Position numbers and translations under genes: made by a program
Notes under the pieces: model-generated
What the model saw: only the letters and a program-made list of their open reading frames with translations
Told to the model about the DNA's origin: nothing
Database searches by the model: none
Shown: positions 18,264-28,389 of the stretch, one piece after another
Layout: the number at the start of each line of letters is the position of its first letter
How positions within the stretch are numbered: the stretch's first letter is position 1
Assembly: GCA_028285085.1 (NCBI GenBank)
Contig: JANQQI010000065.1
Span: 186,001 to 250,000 of the forward strand
Length of the DNA: 64,000 nucleotides
From: Saprospiraceae bacterium
GTDB taxonomy: Bacteria > Bacteroidota > Bacteroidia > Chitinophagales > Saprospiraceae
Direction: 5' to 3'

Positions 18264-18620
18264 TTCTCGTTATAGACCAATTATCAAAAACAGCCTCAAT
18301 TCAGTCAGAAGTTCTCACTTCTTCAATTTAAACTTTTTACAATATACATAACGACAAAAGGCCGATTGGTGTTGCAAAAACGTCCGTTGCGACACATTTT
18401 CCGAGGCCATGTCTAAAATATGAAGTTGTTTTTCCGATTAGGTACTGTAAATTAGGGATTTATGAGGTGAAAAGCAAGAGGCAGATGGTATAGCTATCGG
18501 GATGGGTAGGTGTGAGGAAATGGTTAAAATGATCCATAATTTTTGCAGTGATAAATTTGAAGACAGGCAAATAAGTATCAAATTATATGTTAACTTCTAT
18601 TTTAAAGCAATCTAGATGAT
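18264..18620. other. intergenic region, no gene seen
   Basis: 357 bp between the start of the DUF4175 gene (-) and the T9SS-cargo pseudogene (+). No ORF, tRNA, terminator or convincing promoter was recognised. It must contain the DUF4175 promoter on the minus strand, but no clean TTG/TAnnTTTG pair was found. Confidence 0.5.
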
Positions 18621-19563
18621 ATGTGGAAACTCTATTTCACAATTTTATTCATTTTCTCAGGCATTTCACTACGCGCCCAAATAGACTAAGATGCGGTCAA
18701 AGACCGTTATTATGAAAAATATCAGCCAGCGGCTTCTCCAGACTGGTTGTTTCCAATCATATTTAAAGATGAGACGGGTGCTCAGGATACGATATTCTTT
18801 GGGTATGATGAATATGCATCAGATGCACTAAAGGTCGATACTATTTTTAGAGAACCACCAATTACTGCGGACTCTATTGCTTTTAACGCTCACTGGGGAA
18901 CATGTCCCCTATGTGATACATTATCTTTATCGGATATAAATATTGTGAAAACAGGTATGTCGTGGTACAACATAGAATTCCGAAATGGTGCATTACCTGT
19001 GACGATGTATTTTGATGCGACATTTTTATACAGCTTTACCTTATCCCGATCAATCTCCTGCCCCACCAGCACAGATTGATATCGGTTTTGATCTGCCATT
19101 AGAGACGATTGGTGCAAATAATAATTCTACTAACTGTATTTATTTCGACTATTTGTTGTTATCAGATACTGCGCTTTATCTTAATGCTAGCTGTGTTTAT
19201 ACCGATAGTATTGTATTTATTTCGGATCCAGACATACCTAATGTAACGTACATGTCCTGGTTTTGGATAAGATTAGACGCATGGAATGGTGCATTTTATA
19301 CCTCTACAGTAGAATCGAGCAAGGAGGATGTTATGTTCATCTATCCAAATCCTGCGCGAGAGAAAATAAATATCGATCTGGAAAAAGTGGCTACCGGTCA
19401 GATACATATATACAATGTAGAAGGTCAAAGAATGCTATCACAAGAATTTGACTCAACTCAACATCTGGAGATCAATACAATGTCTATACCGTCAGGTATG
19501 TATTTTTTAAAGCTACAAGCGGGTAAGTGGCAGGCTATAAGAAGGTTTGACGTTTTCAGATAG
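18621..19563 (+). pseudogene. broken T9SS-secreted cargo protein (paralogue of the next gene)
   Basis: Reads MWKLYFTILFIFSG...AQID and then an in-frame TAA at 18687-18689, where the intact paralogue has TGG (Trp). Beyond it the frame continues (DAVKDRYYEKYQPAASPDW) until a net 5-bp deletion near 19020-19035 shifts frame. The remainder continues in the new frame to 19563 with a T9SS sorting domain (YPNPAREKINID). There are thus two independent lesions, a nonsense codon just after the signal peptide and a frameshift. The 3' part is about 96 % identical at DNA level to 20104-20590 by hand count over 205 bases, but the middle (18796-19004) is much more diverged. Confidence 0.88.
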
Positions 19564-19664
19564 AGCGTTAAAACATTTAATGTTAAAGGCATTAATAATA
19601 TTTGATACTATGGAAAAAAATAAACAAATTGGATAACTCTTTTACTTAAAAAGTGAATAAAGTT

Positions 19665-20621
19665 ATGGGAAAAATCTACTTCACTTTTTTTCTCTTGTTT
19701 TTTGGTTGTACACTTAATGCGCAAATAGATTGGGATGCGGTCAAAGATCGTTATTACGAGAAATATCAGCCAGCGGCTTCTCCGGACTGGTTGTTTCCAA
19801 TCATATTTAAAGATGGGGCGGGTGCTCAGGACACAATTTTCTTGGGGTATGATGAAGATGCCTTTATAGGATTTCCTTCTGATACAATATTCGGCGAATA
19901 TTATGTCCCGGTTGATTCATTTAGCTTTCAGTCCTATTGGGCAAAATGTCCGGCATCCTTGTGTGATAGTCTAGAGGTATTGGACGTAAATATGCTAGGA
20001 GGAATCCCAAGTGCATGGTTCACAATTGAATTTCATAATGGTGTATTACCCGTGACGATGTATTTTGATGCGAGCTTTTTATCAGATGCGGCTTTGCCCT
20101 ATCCCGATCAATCTCCTGCCCCACCGGCGCAGATCGATATCGGTTTTGATCTGCCATTAGAGACGATTGGTGCAAATAATAATTCTACTAATTGTATTTA
20201 TTTTGATTATTTGTTGTTATCAGATACTGCACTTTATCCTAATGCTAGCTGTGTTTATACCGATAGTATTGTATTTATTTCGGATCCAGATATACCTAAT
20301 GTAACGTACATGTCCTGGTTTTGGATGAGATTAGACGCATGGGATGGCGCATTTTATACCTCTACAATAGAATTAAGTAAGGAGGATATTATGTTCATCT
20401 ATCCAAATCCTGCGAGAGAGAAGATAAATATCGATCTGGCAAAAGTGACTACCGGTCAGATATATATATATAATGTAGAAGGTCAAAGAATGCTATCACA
20501 AGAATTTAACTCAACTCAACATTTGGAGATCAATACAATGTCTATACCGTCAGGCATGTATTTTATAGAATTGAGAACGGATCATCTTCAGCTTATCAAC
20601 AAGTTAAGTATCGTCAAGTAG
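19665..20621 (+). CDS. T9SS-secreted protein of unknown function, intact paralogue
   Basis: 318 residues from the ATG at 19665, which gives a clean signal peptide (MGKIYFTFFLLFFGCTLNAQ); a GTG at 19653 would add four residues. After a short charged helix (DAVKDRYYEKY) come about 200 residues with mostly beta character and several Cys, with no domain I recognise. The last about 75 residues form a type A T9SS sorting domain (IYPNPAREKINID ... GQRMLSQEF ... SIPSGMYFIEL), directing export and surface attachment through the type IX system. Duplicated with the pseudogene just upstream. The final 20 residues differ from the copy. Confidence 0.85.
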   Translation: MGKIYFTFFLLFFGCTLNAQIDWDAVKDRYYEKYQPAASPDWLFPIIFKDGAGAQDTIFLGYDEDAFIGFPSDTIFGEYYVPVDSFSFQSYWAKCPASLCDSLEVLDVNMLGGIPSAWFTIEFHNGVLPVTMYFDASFLSDAALPYPDQSPAPPAQIDIGFDLPLETIGANNNSTNCIYFDYLLLSDTALYPNASCVYTDSIVFISDPDIPNVTYMSWFWMRLDAWDGAFYTSTIELSKEDIMFIYPNPAREKINIDLAKVTTGQIYIYNVEGQRMLSQEFNSTQHLEINTMSIPSGMYFIELRTDHLQLINKLSIVK

Positions 20622-20788
20622 GTTTATTTAACCGATTGATAGGTTACATTTATAGCGACTCTATACCAGCCCGCCCTGAATTTTTGTTAACTCTTTTTGA
20701 ATGTCTTTCTCCGAAGGGCGATCGCTTTTGTATGTCAATAACACAAAATTAATAGCCCGATTTTTACATCTTCTTAAATCAATAAACT

Positions 20789-23700
20789 ATGAAAAAATGG
20801 AAATTTTTATTTTTATTCCTCTTATGGAATATTTTTATTCCCAATGGAATAAAAGCGCAATGTGTAGCGTCTAAATGCACAGAGAATGGATATGATTTAA
20901 ATACGAAAGGAGAAGTAGGTGTACTTGTCATTTTTGCTGAAATTGATTGTAGCTCTTGCCCGGATGTAGCAGGAGAATATTGCGATCCAGATGTTAGTGG
21001 AGATTGGCCGGCCGGACAATTACCGAACAATGCAATGTTGTGGTCTGATCCAGATCCATTTGGGGTTCCTACTGGTTTTTTATCCAGATATTATTACGAA
21101 GCATCATTTGAGCAGTTGAGGATGTATTCCGATATCTACAGCGCAACAATCAGTGTAAGTTGTAGTGATCTGATAGCAGAACCATCACCATCAAGTCATT
21201 ATAAAAAAGTTATTGAAGCGATTAATCAAGAGGTGTTAAATGGGAATGCTGATTTTGAAACTACTCAAGGTGGATATGTGCCTGGATATTTTGATTTGGT
21301 GTCTGGAGAAGGCGCTCATGGTTCACCAAAAGGTGTAATGCAAAATAGTTTTATTGATGCCATTGCTATTATTTGGAAAAATAATTTAAAGCTTCCCGGA
21401 ACAGGATACGGGTTTAGAGATGCGAGTGCAGATGTAGTCATTTTGGATGGTTTTGGAAACCCCAGAAATATTGCTGTAGTAGGTGACTGGAACGATAATC
21501 AGGGAGATAACTTTAAGAACTTTATTGCAGAGTATATTCATGCGTTGTTTGGACATAACAACTGGCATTCAGGAAGTGGAGCTGCTCCACATACCTTCCC
21601 TTTTCAGATTGGTAACTTTGGTATGACGGCACAAGGAGCTGCTGCTTCTTTGAGTATTTGTGCCTGGGATAGATATATGCTGGGCTGGCAGAGCCCTTAT
21701 CATGCTAACCCTCCACAGGCTACACCAAATATTGGTGCGCTCGATGGACAAAATAATATCGTTGATGCGAATCTATTGACACCGGGTACAGGGGAGCAAG
21801 TTTTCATTTTAAGAGATTTTTACAAAACGGGAGATGCTGTACGCATTAAATTACCACATTTTAATTTTCAAAATGACGGAGACGTAAAGAATCAATACTT
21901 ATGGATTGAAAATCATCAGCGATTATCGGAATTCGATGTCTCCAAATTCGAAGAATTTAGTTGTACAGACGAATGGCAGAGCGGACTTTATGCTTATTTA
22001 CAGGTTGGGAAAGATCTGAAAAGCACAGAAGATCTAATAGATCTATATCCTCTTCCCTCCTCTACTTATGCAAATAAAACAAACGGCCTTGGAAGTTGGT
22101 TATATCCACTTCCGGCGGAAGGTAGATTTGACTTTGTTTACCGCGAAGATTTAGCCGGTACACCACAAGTATCGGATTGCCCGCCACCGATTTTTTCTAT
22201 GCCTTTTGATAAAGCTCTTTCGAATGATTTTCCGAACCCTTTTACAGGAAGTTCAGACTTAGTTCCAGGATTATACGATTTGACTGCGGATGGCACTCGC
22301 GATGGTGTATTGGAAAAAGGGGTAGATAATTATAACTTAGGATACAGCGAAGTAGTTAATGGTGAGGTTGTTTATAATCTGCATAAGTTTGGAGATGGCG
22401 AAGATGCTTTTCAGATTGGAAGGAATAGCAAAATAGGGATTGGTACAAACCCTTCTTCAGCACCAGTATACACCTTAATGGCTATGTCTGATTTCATTAT
22501 CAATTTAAATCAAAACCAACCTAATCTATCTTATGAAAATCGCACCATATGGCTCAATGGTATATCAGTAGAAATTATTGAAGAAATTCCTAATAATCAA
22601 TTTGTTGATGCTAACGGGAATCCATCTATGGATTTAAAAGTGAGGGTACGTTGGGATGATTATTTGGTAGATCAAGATACACGTTGGTGTGGTAATATTG
22701 TCCTTCAGGATGATCCTAATGACAGTTGGCAAGCACAGGTGGTTTTAGGAGCAGGGAAAAAAATTATCCTTGATCAAGGGACTTCTCCTACTAAGTTTTT
22801 TGGTGATCTTCAGACCAATGGCACCTACTTGTTTGCAGAACCAACGGTAATGACAGTAAAAGCTGGGACTAAACTTCATTTATTGGAGAATTCTAATTTT
22901 ACCATAAAAAATGGTGCGACCTTAATCATTGAAGATGGAGCGGAAGTTTTATTAGAACAAGGAGCTTGTATAGTTGTAGAAGAAACAGGCGCATTAATTC
23001 TAAATGATAATAATATTCACCTCAACGGGGATAAAGCTTTACTCTCCATCCGTGGTACCCTAAAAACAAACGATAATGTAGATTTTACCTTTACCGGAAA
23101 TGGCTACGCAGACTTTTATCCTAACCATATTCTGGACATGGGGAATAATAGTCACTTCATTCTAAATCGTGACCCGGCAGATGTTGGGACTACATTTTTA
23201 TTACTTCAAGAAGAGACTACTTTAAGTATTTCTGATCGGAATGTGCGATTAAATGATGGCCGTGTAGAGCAAAAGAAAAATACCAAACTAGCATTAAATA
23301 ATGTCGATTTTATCGCACTGAACACTGACTTTTTAGGAGAATGGACCACGAGTGATCAATCAATTGGTATTGAATGTACCAACGCTAGTCATTTTGATCT
23401 GCAATATTGTGAATTTACTACTTTGCCAACGTCTATTAGTATTACTGGAAACACTACTGTGCCCGCCATTAGAAATAATACTTTTAGTTCAGGCAATGAG
23501 GCAATTGTTGGAAGTAATATGGATCATATTATTTTGGAGGATAATTATTTTAATAATTTTTTGGTGAATAGTATTCGAATGGAGCAGATTGACTATGTGG
23601 GCATCCAACAAAATGTAATTGACCATGCTCTGACTAACCATATAGGACACGGATGTGTATTTACGGATGTGAATTTTGCATCTCTGTATCTAAATACGAC

Positions 23701-24751
23701 TATTCAAAATTGTGATCGCGGCGTCCTTGCAGAACGATCAAATGTATTTGTCAATAATGGATCGGTCATATCTGATAATAATGTAGGAGTAGAATTTATC
23801 AATAACTCTACCGCAGAGTGGTTATTATCTGTTGGAAAATGTAAATGTGCACATATCATAAATAATGATGTCGGGATCGGTGGAGAGAATGTAATACTTG
23901 ATATCGATGCTTATGAACATCAATTTGAATGTAATTCAGATCAACCATCACCAAACCGTTTCGATGGAAATACAGAAATTTTTGATATTTGTTTTACTGA
24001 CCCTGATTTTCCATTTGGGAATACAATCTTAGCAAGGGGTAATTACTGGGGAGGACAATCTTTGTCTACCTACCCCTATACTTTAAAAAATGGGCCAGCA
24101 ACACAGAATTGCTTGCTTAACGGAATTGATTTATCGATTGATGATAGTGATTTTGTTTCGGACATTAATACTTTATCAGGATGTGGAATTGTTGAAGCAC
24201 CTTATCCGCAGACACCTCAATATCCAACTGCAGAAATTGACAAAATTGATTGTGAATTTAATGATAAAGGAAGTATAGTTCTTGTGCATGAACAATCTCG
24301 AGCAGCTTTCGAACAGCTCTATGATAAAAATTATTCTGCAGCAGTAACGGGGTATACCCCGGTGGCAGCCTTAGATCGTTCAAACAATCCTGAACATGCT
24401 TGTGTAAATAAAATTAATATTGCACGCTGTCTCGTGAAAGCAATTAATAGTGATCAATACGCTACACCAAATTCTGAATGGTATAACGAGGCGATTAAAA
24501 TCGAACAAGTCGAAGGACAACAGCTACTAATTTATCCAAATCCGGCATCTTCTTCTTTTACCTTAGAACCTACCGGAACTAGACAGTTTCAGATTCGCAT
24601 TTTAAACACAATCGGTCAAACGATCTATACTACAAATCTGAATCAAGAAATACAGCTCGATATTAATAATTGGCCTAAAGGGATTTATTTAATTGAGAGT
24701 AGAGATAATACTGGCCAGATTTTACAAATTCAAAAATTACTTGTACAGTAA
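20789..24751 (+). CDS. large T9SS-secreted protein: M6-like domain with altered zinc site plus beta-helix
   Basis: 1320 residues. A signal peptide (MKKWKFLFLFLLWNIFIPNGIKAQ) is followed by an M6/immune-inhibitor-like peptidase region to about residue 430. The expected HExxH reads AEYIHALFGHNNWH at 247-260, so the first zinc-binding His is Ala while Glu and the later His residues remain. A middle domain (about 430-600) follows. Repeated short strands rich in Asn, Ile and Gly (about 640-1130) look like a right-handed parallel beta-helix. The end is a T9SS sorting domain (IYPNPASSSFTLEP ... WPKGIYLIES). Probably a surface or extracellular protein. Proteolysis is doubtful given the missing ligand. 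Confidence 0.8.
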   Translation: MKKWKFLFLFLLWNIFIPNGIKAQCVASKCTENGYDLNTKGEVGVLVIFAEIDCSSCPDVAGEYCDPDVSGDWPAGQLPNNAMLWSDPDPFGVPTGFLSRYYYEASFEQLRMYSDIYSATISVSCSDLIAEPSPSSHYKKVIEAINQEVLNGNADFETTQGGYVPGYFDLVSGEGAHGSPKGVMQNSFIDAIAIIWKNNLKLPGTGYGFRDASADVVILDGFGNPRNIAVVGDWNDNQGDNFKNFIAEYIHALFGHNNWHSGSGAAPHTFPFQIGNFGMTAQGAAASLSICAWDRYMLGWQSPYHANPPQATPNIGALDGQNNIVDANLLTPGTGEQVFILRDFYKTGDAVRIKLPHFNFQNDGDVKNQYLWIENHQRLSEFDVSKFEEFSCTDEWQSGLYAYLQVGKDLKSTEDLIDLYPLPSSTYANKTNGLGSWLYPLPAEGRFDFVYREDLAGTPQVSDCPPPIFSMPFDKALSNDFPNPFTGSSDLVPGLYDLTADGTRDGVLEKGVDNYNLGYSEVVNGEVVYNLHKFGDGEDAFQIGRNSKIGIGTNPSSAPVYTLMAMSDFIINLNQNQPNLSYENRTIWLNGISVEIIEEIPNNQFVDANGNPSMDLKVRVRWDDYLVDQDTRWCGNIVLQDDPNDSWQAQVVLGAGKKIILDQGTSPTKFFGDLQTNGTYLFAEPTVMTVKAGTKLHLLENSNFTIKNGATLIIEDGAEVLLEQGACIVVEETGALILNDNNIHLNGDKALLSIRGTLKTNDNVDFTFTGNGYADFYPNHILDMGNNSHFILNRDPADVGTTFLLLQEETTLSISDRNVRLNDGRVEQKKNTKLALNNVDFIALNTDFLGEWTTSDQSIGIECTNASHFDLQYCEFTTLPTSISITGNTTVPAIRNNTFSSGNEAIVGSNMDHIILEDNYFNNFLVNSIRMEQIDYVGIQQNVIDHALTNHIGHGCVFTDVNFASLYLNTTIQNCDRGVLAERSNVFVNNGSVISDNNVGVEFINNSTAEWLLSVGKCKCAHIINNDVGIGGENVILDIDAYEHQFECNSDQPSPNRFDGNTEIFDICFTDPDFPFGNTILARGNYWGGQSLSTYPYTLKNGPATQNCLLNGIDLSIDDSDFVSDINTLSGCGIVEAPYPQTPQYPTAEIDKIDCEFNDKGSIVLVHEQSRAAFEQLYDKNYSAAVTGYTPVAALDRSNNPEHACVNKINIARCLVKAINSDQYATPNSEWYNEAIKIEQVEGQQLLIYPNPASSSFTLEPTGTRQFQIRILNTIGQTIYTTNLNQEIQLDINNWPKGIYLIESRDNTGQILQIQKLLVQ

Positions 24752-24765
24752 AATCATCTTAAAAT

Positions 24766-24804
24766 AAAAAACCGGCATCAGGATTACATCCCGATGCCGG
24801 TTTT
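24766..24804. terminator. bidirectional intrinsic terminator
   Basis: Arms AAAACCGGCATC and GATGCCGGTTTT (right arm 24793-24804), with extra pairing of GGAT and ATCC inside. It lies between the large T9SS protein gene (+) and the convergent M1 aminopeptidase gene (-). Confidence 0.9.
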
Positions 24805-24824
24805 GTTTTAGTCAACGTTTAAAT

Positions 24825-27479
24825 CTAGAAATTACCGTAGATAGCCTGTAGCTGGCCATTAGTTTCTTTTGATTTGATATCTTCGATGACATCAGTGATC
24901 ATTTTTACTTTTTCTTCGGTGACGGCTTGAACTTCTGCATCGCCGGCAGCCGCCGTTTGCTCTTCTTGGTAGAACATGCGTAAATCGTTTAGGTTTTTGG
25001 TGACACCAAAACGACGCCAAGGCGATTGAGACATATCGGTTGCAACACCCTGCAATTTTGCAATGCTGTTGTTGAGCTGTGATTCATCGGTTTGAAGCAC
25101 AAGTGACATATAGTTACCAATGAAATCCAGAATTGCCGGGCCATCTACTTTACCCCAATTCGTTTCGAAGAAATTGATTTTTCCAACATCGTTTGCTGAT
25201 GCGAAGATGTTGCCAACAGCATTGATCACGGAGCCATTGTCATCGTTTTCGAATTTTTGGGCGTAAGTCTGCGCAGAACCTGCATCCAATTTTTGCAAAG
25301 TATTCAGCGCGGCGGCGATTACGGGATAAGCCTGTTCTTTATCAATGATTTTGCGCGCTTGCTCGGCGTATTGGGCATCACCCGTTTCGCCCAATAAACC
25401 AATGGCCGTACCACGCACTGCAGAATGAGGATCTTCAGTAGATAGGCGTGCAATTTCCGGCAATTTTTCCGGCATGCTACTCGGATTCATTTGACTCAAA
25501 GCCAAAGACCGTAAGCTATGATCCGGATCACGCAATGCACTCTCGAATACTGCTTTGCCTTCGGCACTAACGCTAGCTTTGAGGGCACTTAATGCTTCGA
25601 AACGATCCATATAATTTTTCGCATTATAGTATTGGAAAATATAGTTCGATTCGGATTTATTATCATTTTTTTCAATCAACAAATACTTCTCAGCATCAAC
25701 ATTTACTAATGCAGGCTCTTCGATAGCGTCGAAAGTAAACGTTTGCTTGCGCTCCTTCATCACCACGTCGTGACGGATTGGTGCGCGCTTGCCGATGTAG
25801 ACATCAATTGCAAAAGGAAGTTCGAAGATAGCTGGAAACTTATCCGGGTCTTGTTTTTGCTCAACGATCACATTGATTTTCTTCGCATCAGCATCGTAAT
25901 CGTAATTAATCTCTAGTTCTGGATGACCAGCGGCGAAATACCATTGGTTGAAGAACCAGTTGAGATCTTCACCGGTTACGGCTTCCATAGCTAAGCGTAG
26001 ATTGTGCGCTTCAACCGCCGTGTAAGCATTATCGGTCAAGTATTTTTTCAAACCCGAGCGGAAAGCATCGTCCCCAATTTGCTGACGCAACATGTGTAAT
26101 ACCAATCCACCTTTGTTATAACTATGCGCATCGAACATGTCTTCTTTGTCCTCATGGCCAAAATGAATCAGTGGATGTGCACCCCCTTGATTGACGGAAC
26201 CAAAATAACCTTGCATTTCATTGAGACGGTGATTCTCAGCGCGATCGGATCCATACTTATATTCCGTCCAGAGGTATTCGCTGTAATTGGCAAAACCTTC
26301 GTTCATGGTAAGATTGGCCCAGCTTTCACACGTTACCAGATCTCCAAACCAGTGGTGGAATAACTCGTGTGCGACAATGAAATCATTATTATCATCAATT
26401 AATTCACGATCGGTTTTTTGTACAAACTCTCCAAAGATTACCCCGGTTGTATTTTCCATAGCACCAGAAACGTAATCCCGAACAATCACCTGAGAATATT
26501 TAGCCCAAGGGTAATCCACTCCGGTATAATTGGAAAAGAATTCGATCATCTCCGGAGTATGATTAAAGATTTCCTTAGCGTAAGGTTCGTATTTAGGTTC
26601 GACGTAGTACTCGAGAGGAGTATTGCGCCATTTATCTTTAACTACCGCAAACTCACCTACGGCGATCATGAACAGATAGGGAGCATGGGGTTTATCCATT
26701 TTCCAGTAGTCGGTACGGGTACCATCATTATTCTTCGTGGAAGAAACCAATGTCCCATTGGAAAGCGTACGATATTTATCCTCTACAGTCAGAGATAATT
26801 CCTGGGTGCAACGCTCATTAGGCTTGTCGATGGTTGGAAACCAACGAGAGTTATATTCCGTCTCTCCTTGTGTCCAGATTTGCATTGGCTTATTAGGATC
26901 TTTTCCATCGTGGTTGATGAAAAACAAACCTTGATCTGAAGTAATAGCACCACCTTGATCCATACCTGATTCGGCTGGTCGGGCGACATAGTCAATCTGA
27001 ATATTGTATTCCTCAGTTCTGGAATAGGTTTTTCCTAATTGAATAATGAGTTGCTGCCCGTCGTAATCGTAGAGCAATGGTTTATTAGAAAGTGTATTGA
27101 CGATATTCTTAATTTCAAAGCCCTTAGCATCTAATGTCAGAGTACTTGTTGAATAAAAGTAGGGCTTTAAAGTTAATGTAGCGGTACCCATCACGTGCTG
27201 CTTCGCCCAATCAAAACGCAAATCCAATTTAGTGTGGATAAGATCATTTTTCAGCGTGTAAGTTGGATTGTATAATGGTAATTTATACTCCTCTGCACGT
27301 TTGAGATCATTGGGTTTGGGAGCTGAAATAACCATAGTGTCCAACTGCCGTTCTTCGACAGTGACCTCAGCTATTGGCTCTTCTTCATTCGAGGTGGAGG
27401 TGCTTACCGCTGGTTTGGTCGTATTACAACCAAGTGCTAAAACGATCAGCACGAAAAGACTAAATAATCTTAAAGTCAT
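24825..27479 (-). CDS. M1-family aminopeptidase, lipoprotein
   Basis: 884 residues. The N-terminus MTLRLFSLFVLIVLALGCN is a lipoprotein signal with lipobox LALGC, so it is membrane-anchored in the envelope. The exopeptidase motif GAMEN is at about residue 338. The zinc site HELFH (371-375) is followed 18 residues later by Glu394 in TMNEGFANY, with the full M1 aminopeptidase context. The C-terminal about 270 residues have HEAT-like helical repeats. Unlike the other M1-type protein in the window, this one has GAMEN and so should remove N-terminal residues from peptides. A good promoter lies upstream at 27515-27547. Confidence 0.94.
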   Translation of the reverse strand: MTLRLFSLFVLIVLALGCNTTKPAVSTSTSNEEEPIAEVTVEERQLDTMVISAPKPNDLKRAEEYKLPLYNPTYTLKNDLIHTKLDLRFDWAKQHVMGTATLTLKPYFYSTSTLTLDAKGFEIKNIVNTLSNKPLLYDYDGQQLIIQLGKTYSRTEEYNIQIDYVARPAESGMDQGGAITSDQGLFFINHDGKDPNKPMQIWTQGETEYNSRWFPTIDKPNERCTQELSLTVEDKYRTLSNGTLVSSTKNNDGTRTDYWKMDKPHAPYLFMIAVGEFAVVKDKWRNTPLEYYVEPKYEPYAKEIFNHTPEMIEFFSNYTGVDYPWAKYSQVIVRDYVSGAMENTTGVIFGEFVQKTDRELIDDNNDFIVAHELFHHWFGDLVTCESWANLTMNEGFANYSEYLWTEYKYGSDRAENHRLNEMQGYFGSVNQGGAHPLIHFGHEDKEDMFDAHSYNKGGLVLHMLRQQIGDDAFRSGLKKYLTDNAYTAVEAHNLRLAMEAVTGEDLNWFFNQWYFAAGHPELEINYDYDADAKKINVIVEQKQDPDKFPAIFELPFAIDVYIGKRAPIRHDVVMKERKQTFTFDAIEEPALVNVDAEKYLLIEKNDNKSESNYIFQYYNAKNYMDRFEALSALKASVSAEGKAVFESALRDPDHSLRSLALSQMNPSSMPEKLPEIARLSTEDPHSAVRGTAIGLLGETGDAQYAEQARKIIDKEQAYPVIAAALNTLQKLDAGSAQTYAQKFENDDNGSVINAVGNIFASANDVGKINFFETNWGKVDGPAILDFIGNYMSLVLQTDESQLNNSIAKLQGVATDMSQSPWRRFGVTKNLNDLRMFYQEEQTAAAGDAEVQAVTEEKVKMITDVIEDIKSKETNGQLQAIYGNF

Positions 27480-27514
27480 ATCCGGATGATTTTATTTGCT
27501 CAAGAAAATGAGCT

Positions 27515-27547
27515 CAAAAATAAGAACTGATTTAAATAATTCTGCAA
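27515..27547 (-). promoter_or_regulatory. Bacteroidota-type promoter for the M1 aminopeptidase gene
   Basis: On the minus strand, TTG at 27547-27545, then 22 nt, then TATTTTTG at 27522-27515. This matches TTG-N17-23-TAnnTTTG. It would give a leader of about 30 nt before the ATG at 27479. Confidence 0.5.
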
Positions 27548-27617
27548 AACTCATTTGATGGAATTAGCAATAACTCATTTTTCCATCTTTTAACTAAACG
27601 AAAACAGGCAACTAAAT

Positions 27618-27635
27618 TTCGCACGCATGCGAAAA
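27618..27635. repeat. short inverted repeat in a divergent promoter region
   Basis: TTTCGCA, a 4-nt spacer and TGCGAAA: a perfect 7-bp palindromic pair with a flanking A-run. It lies between the divergent aminopeptidase and pentapeptide-repeat genes, upstream of the aminopeptidase promoter. It could be an operator; no regulator is implied by context. Confidence 0.3.
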
Positions 27636-27765
27636 AAAACGAATCTTTGACAAATCTCGGAGTTTCAGCAACTATTGGTTCTGCTTTTCAGACCAGTGTG
27701 CACATTAAGTAGAGATATAATTGAAAATTATTAAAATGTCATTTTTTTGGTTATTTTTGTGTTAA

Positions 27766-28389
27766 GTGAAAACAAAAAAAGGATATTTTGTGAAAACATC
27801 CGCTCTCGAACGCTTTTTTCCACTCTCAGATCTTCCTGGTGCAGACTGCAGTCAAATCAACACCCGTCGTATGCGTAGCTTGGCTATGAGTGGCGACCCC
27901 ATAAATCGAACCCAACTCATGGATACCCTCGCGATGCATCATCTGTTTTTAGAAAACGGTGGCGCTGGAGGACGGTGGAAAAGTTTGTTGGTAAAAGATA
28001 TTGTGATTGGAATTTATGAGGGACCCGAATCTGATGAAGGAGAACAAGCTAATTTTGAACGGCTCAATTTGACAAAGGTTGATTTATCCGCCCTGATTCT
28101 ACCTTTTGCTAATTTCTGTGCCTGTTTTGCACCACAAGTCACTTTTGCCGGGGCCGATCTGACCTCATCCTTATTTACTGATGCGGCTTTAGAGAAAACG
28201 GATTTCAGAAACTGTAAACTGAGTCGAAGTGACTTTTCCCGAGCTGATTTGCGACAAGCTGATTTTCGTAATGCAACCTTGATCGGCGTAGATTTCGAAA
28301 ACTGTGACCTAAGCGCAGCCGATTTTCGTGGCGCGCGAATGGAACATACGCGCTTCCCCGGTGCTATTTTGGATGGTGTTAAGTATTAG
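27766..28389 (+). CDS. pentapeptide-repeat protein
   Basis: 207 residues from a GTG start; no upstream in-frame ATG was found. The first about 90 residues are a non-repeat region (ERFFPLSDLPGADCSQINTRRM). From about residue 95 to the end come pentapeptides of the A(D/N)LxX type (VDLSA, ADLTS, TDFRN, SDFSR, ADLRQ, ADFRN, VDFEN, ADFRG). These make a right-handed quadrilateral beta-helix. Some such proteins mimic DNA and bind gyrase, but most are uncharacterised; no function can be assigned. TATTTTTG (27752-27759) ends only 6 nt before the start codon. Confidence 0.82.
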   Translation: MKTKKGYFVKTSALERFFPLSDLPGADCSQINTRRMRSLAMSGDPINRTQLMDTLAMHHLFLENGGAGGRWKSLLVKDIVIGIYEGPESDEGEQANFERLNLTKVDLSALILPFANFCACFAPQVTFAGADLTSSLFTDAALEKTDFRNCKLSRSDFSRADLRQADFRNATLIGVDFENCDLSAADFRGARMEHTRFPGAILDGVKY

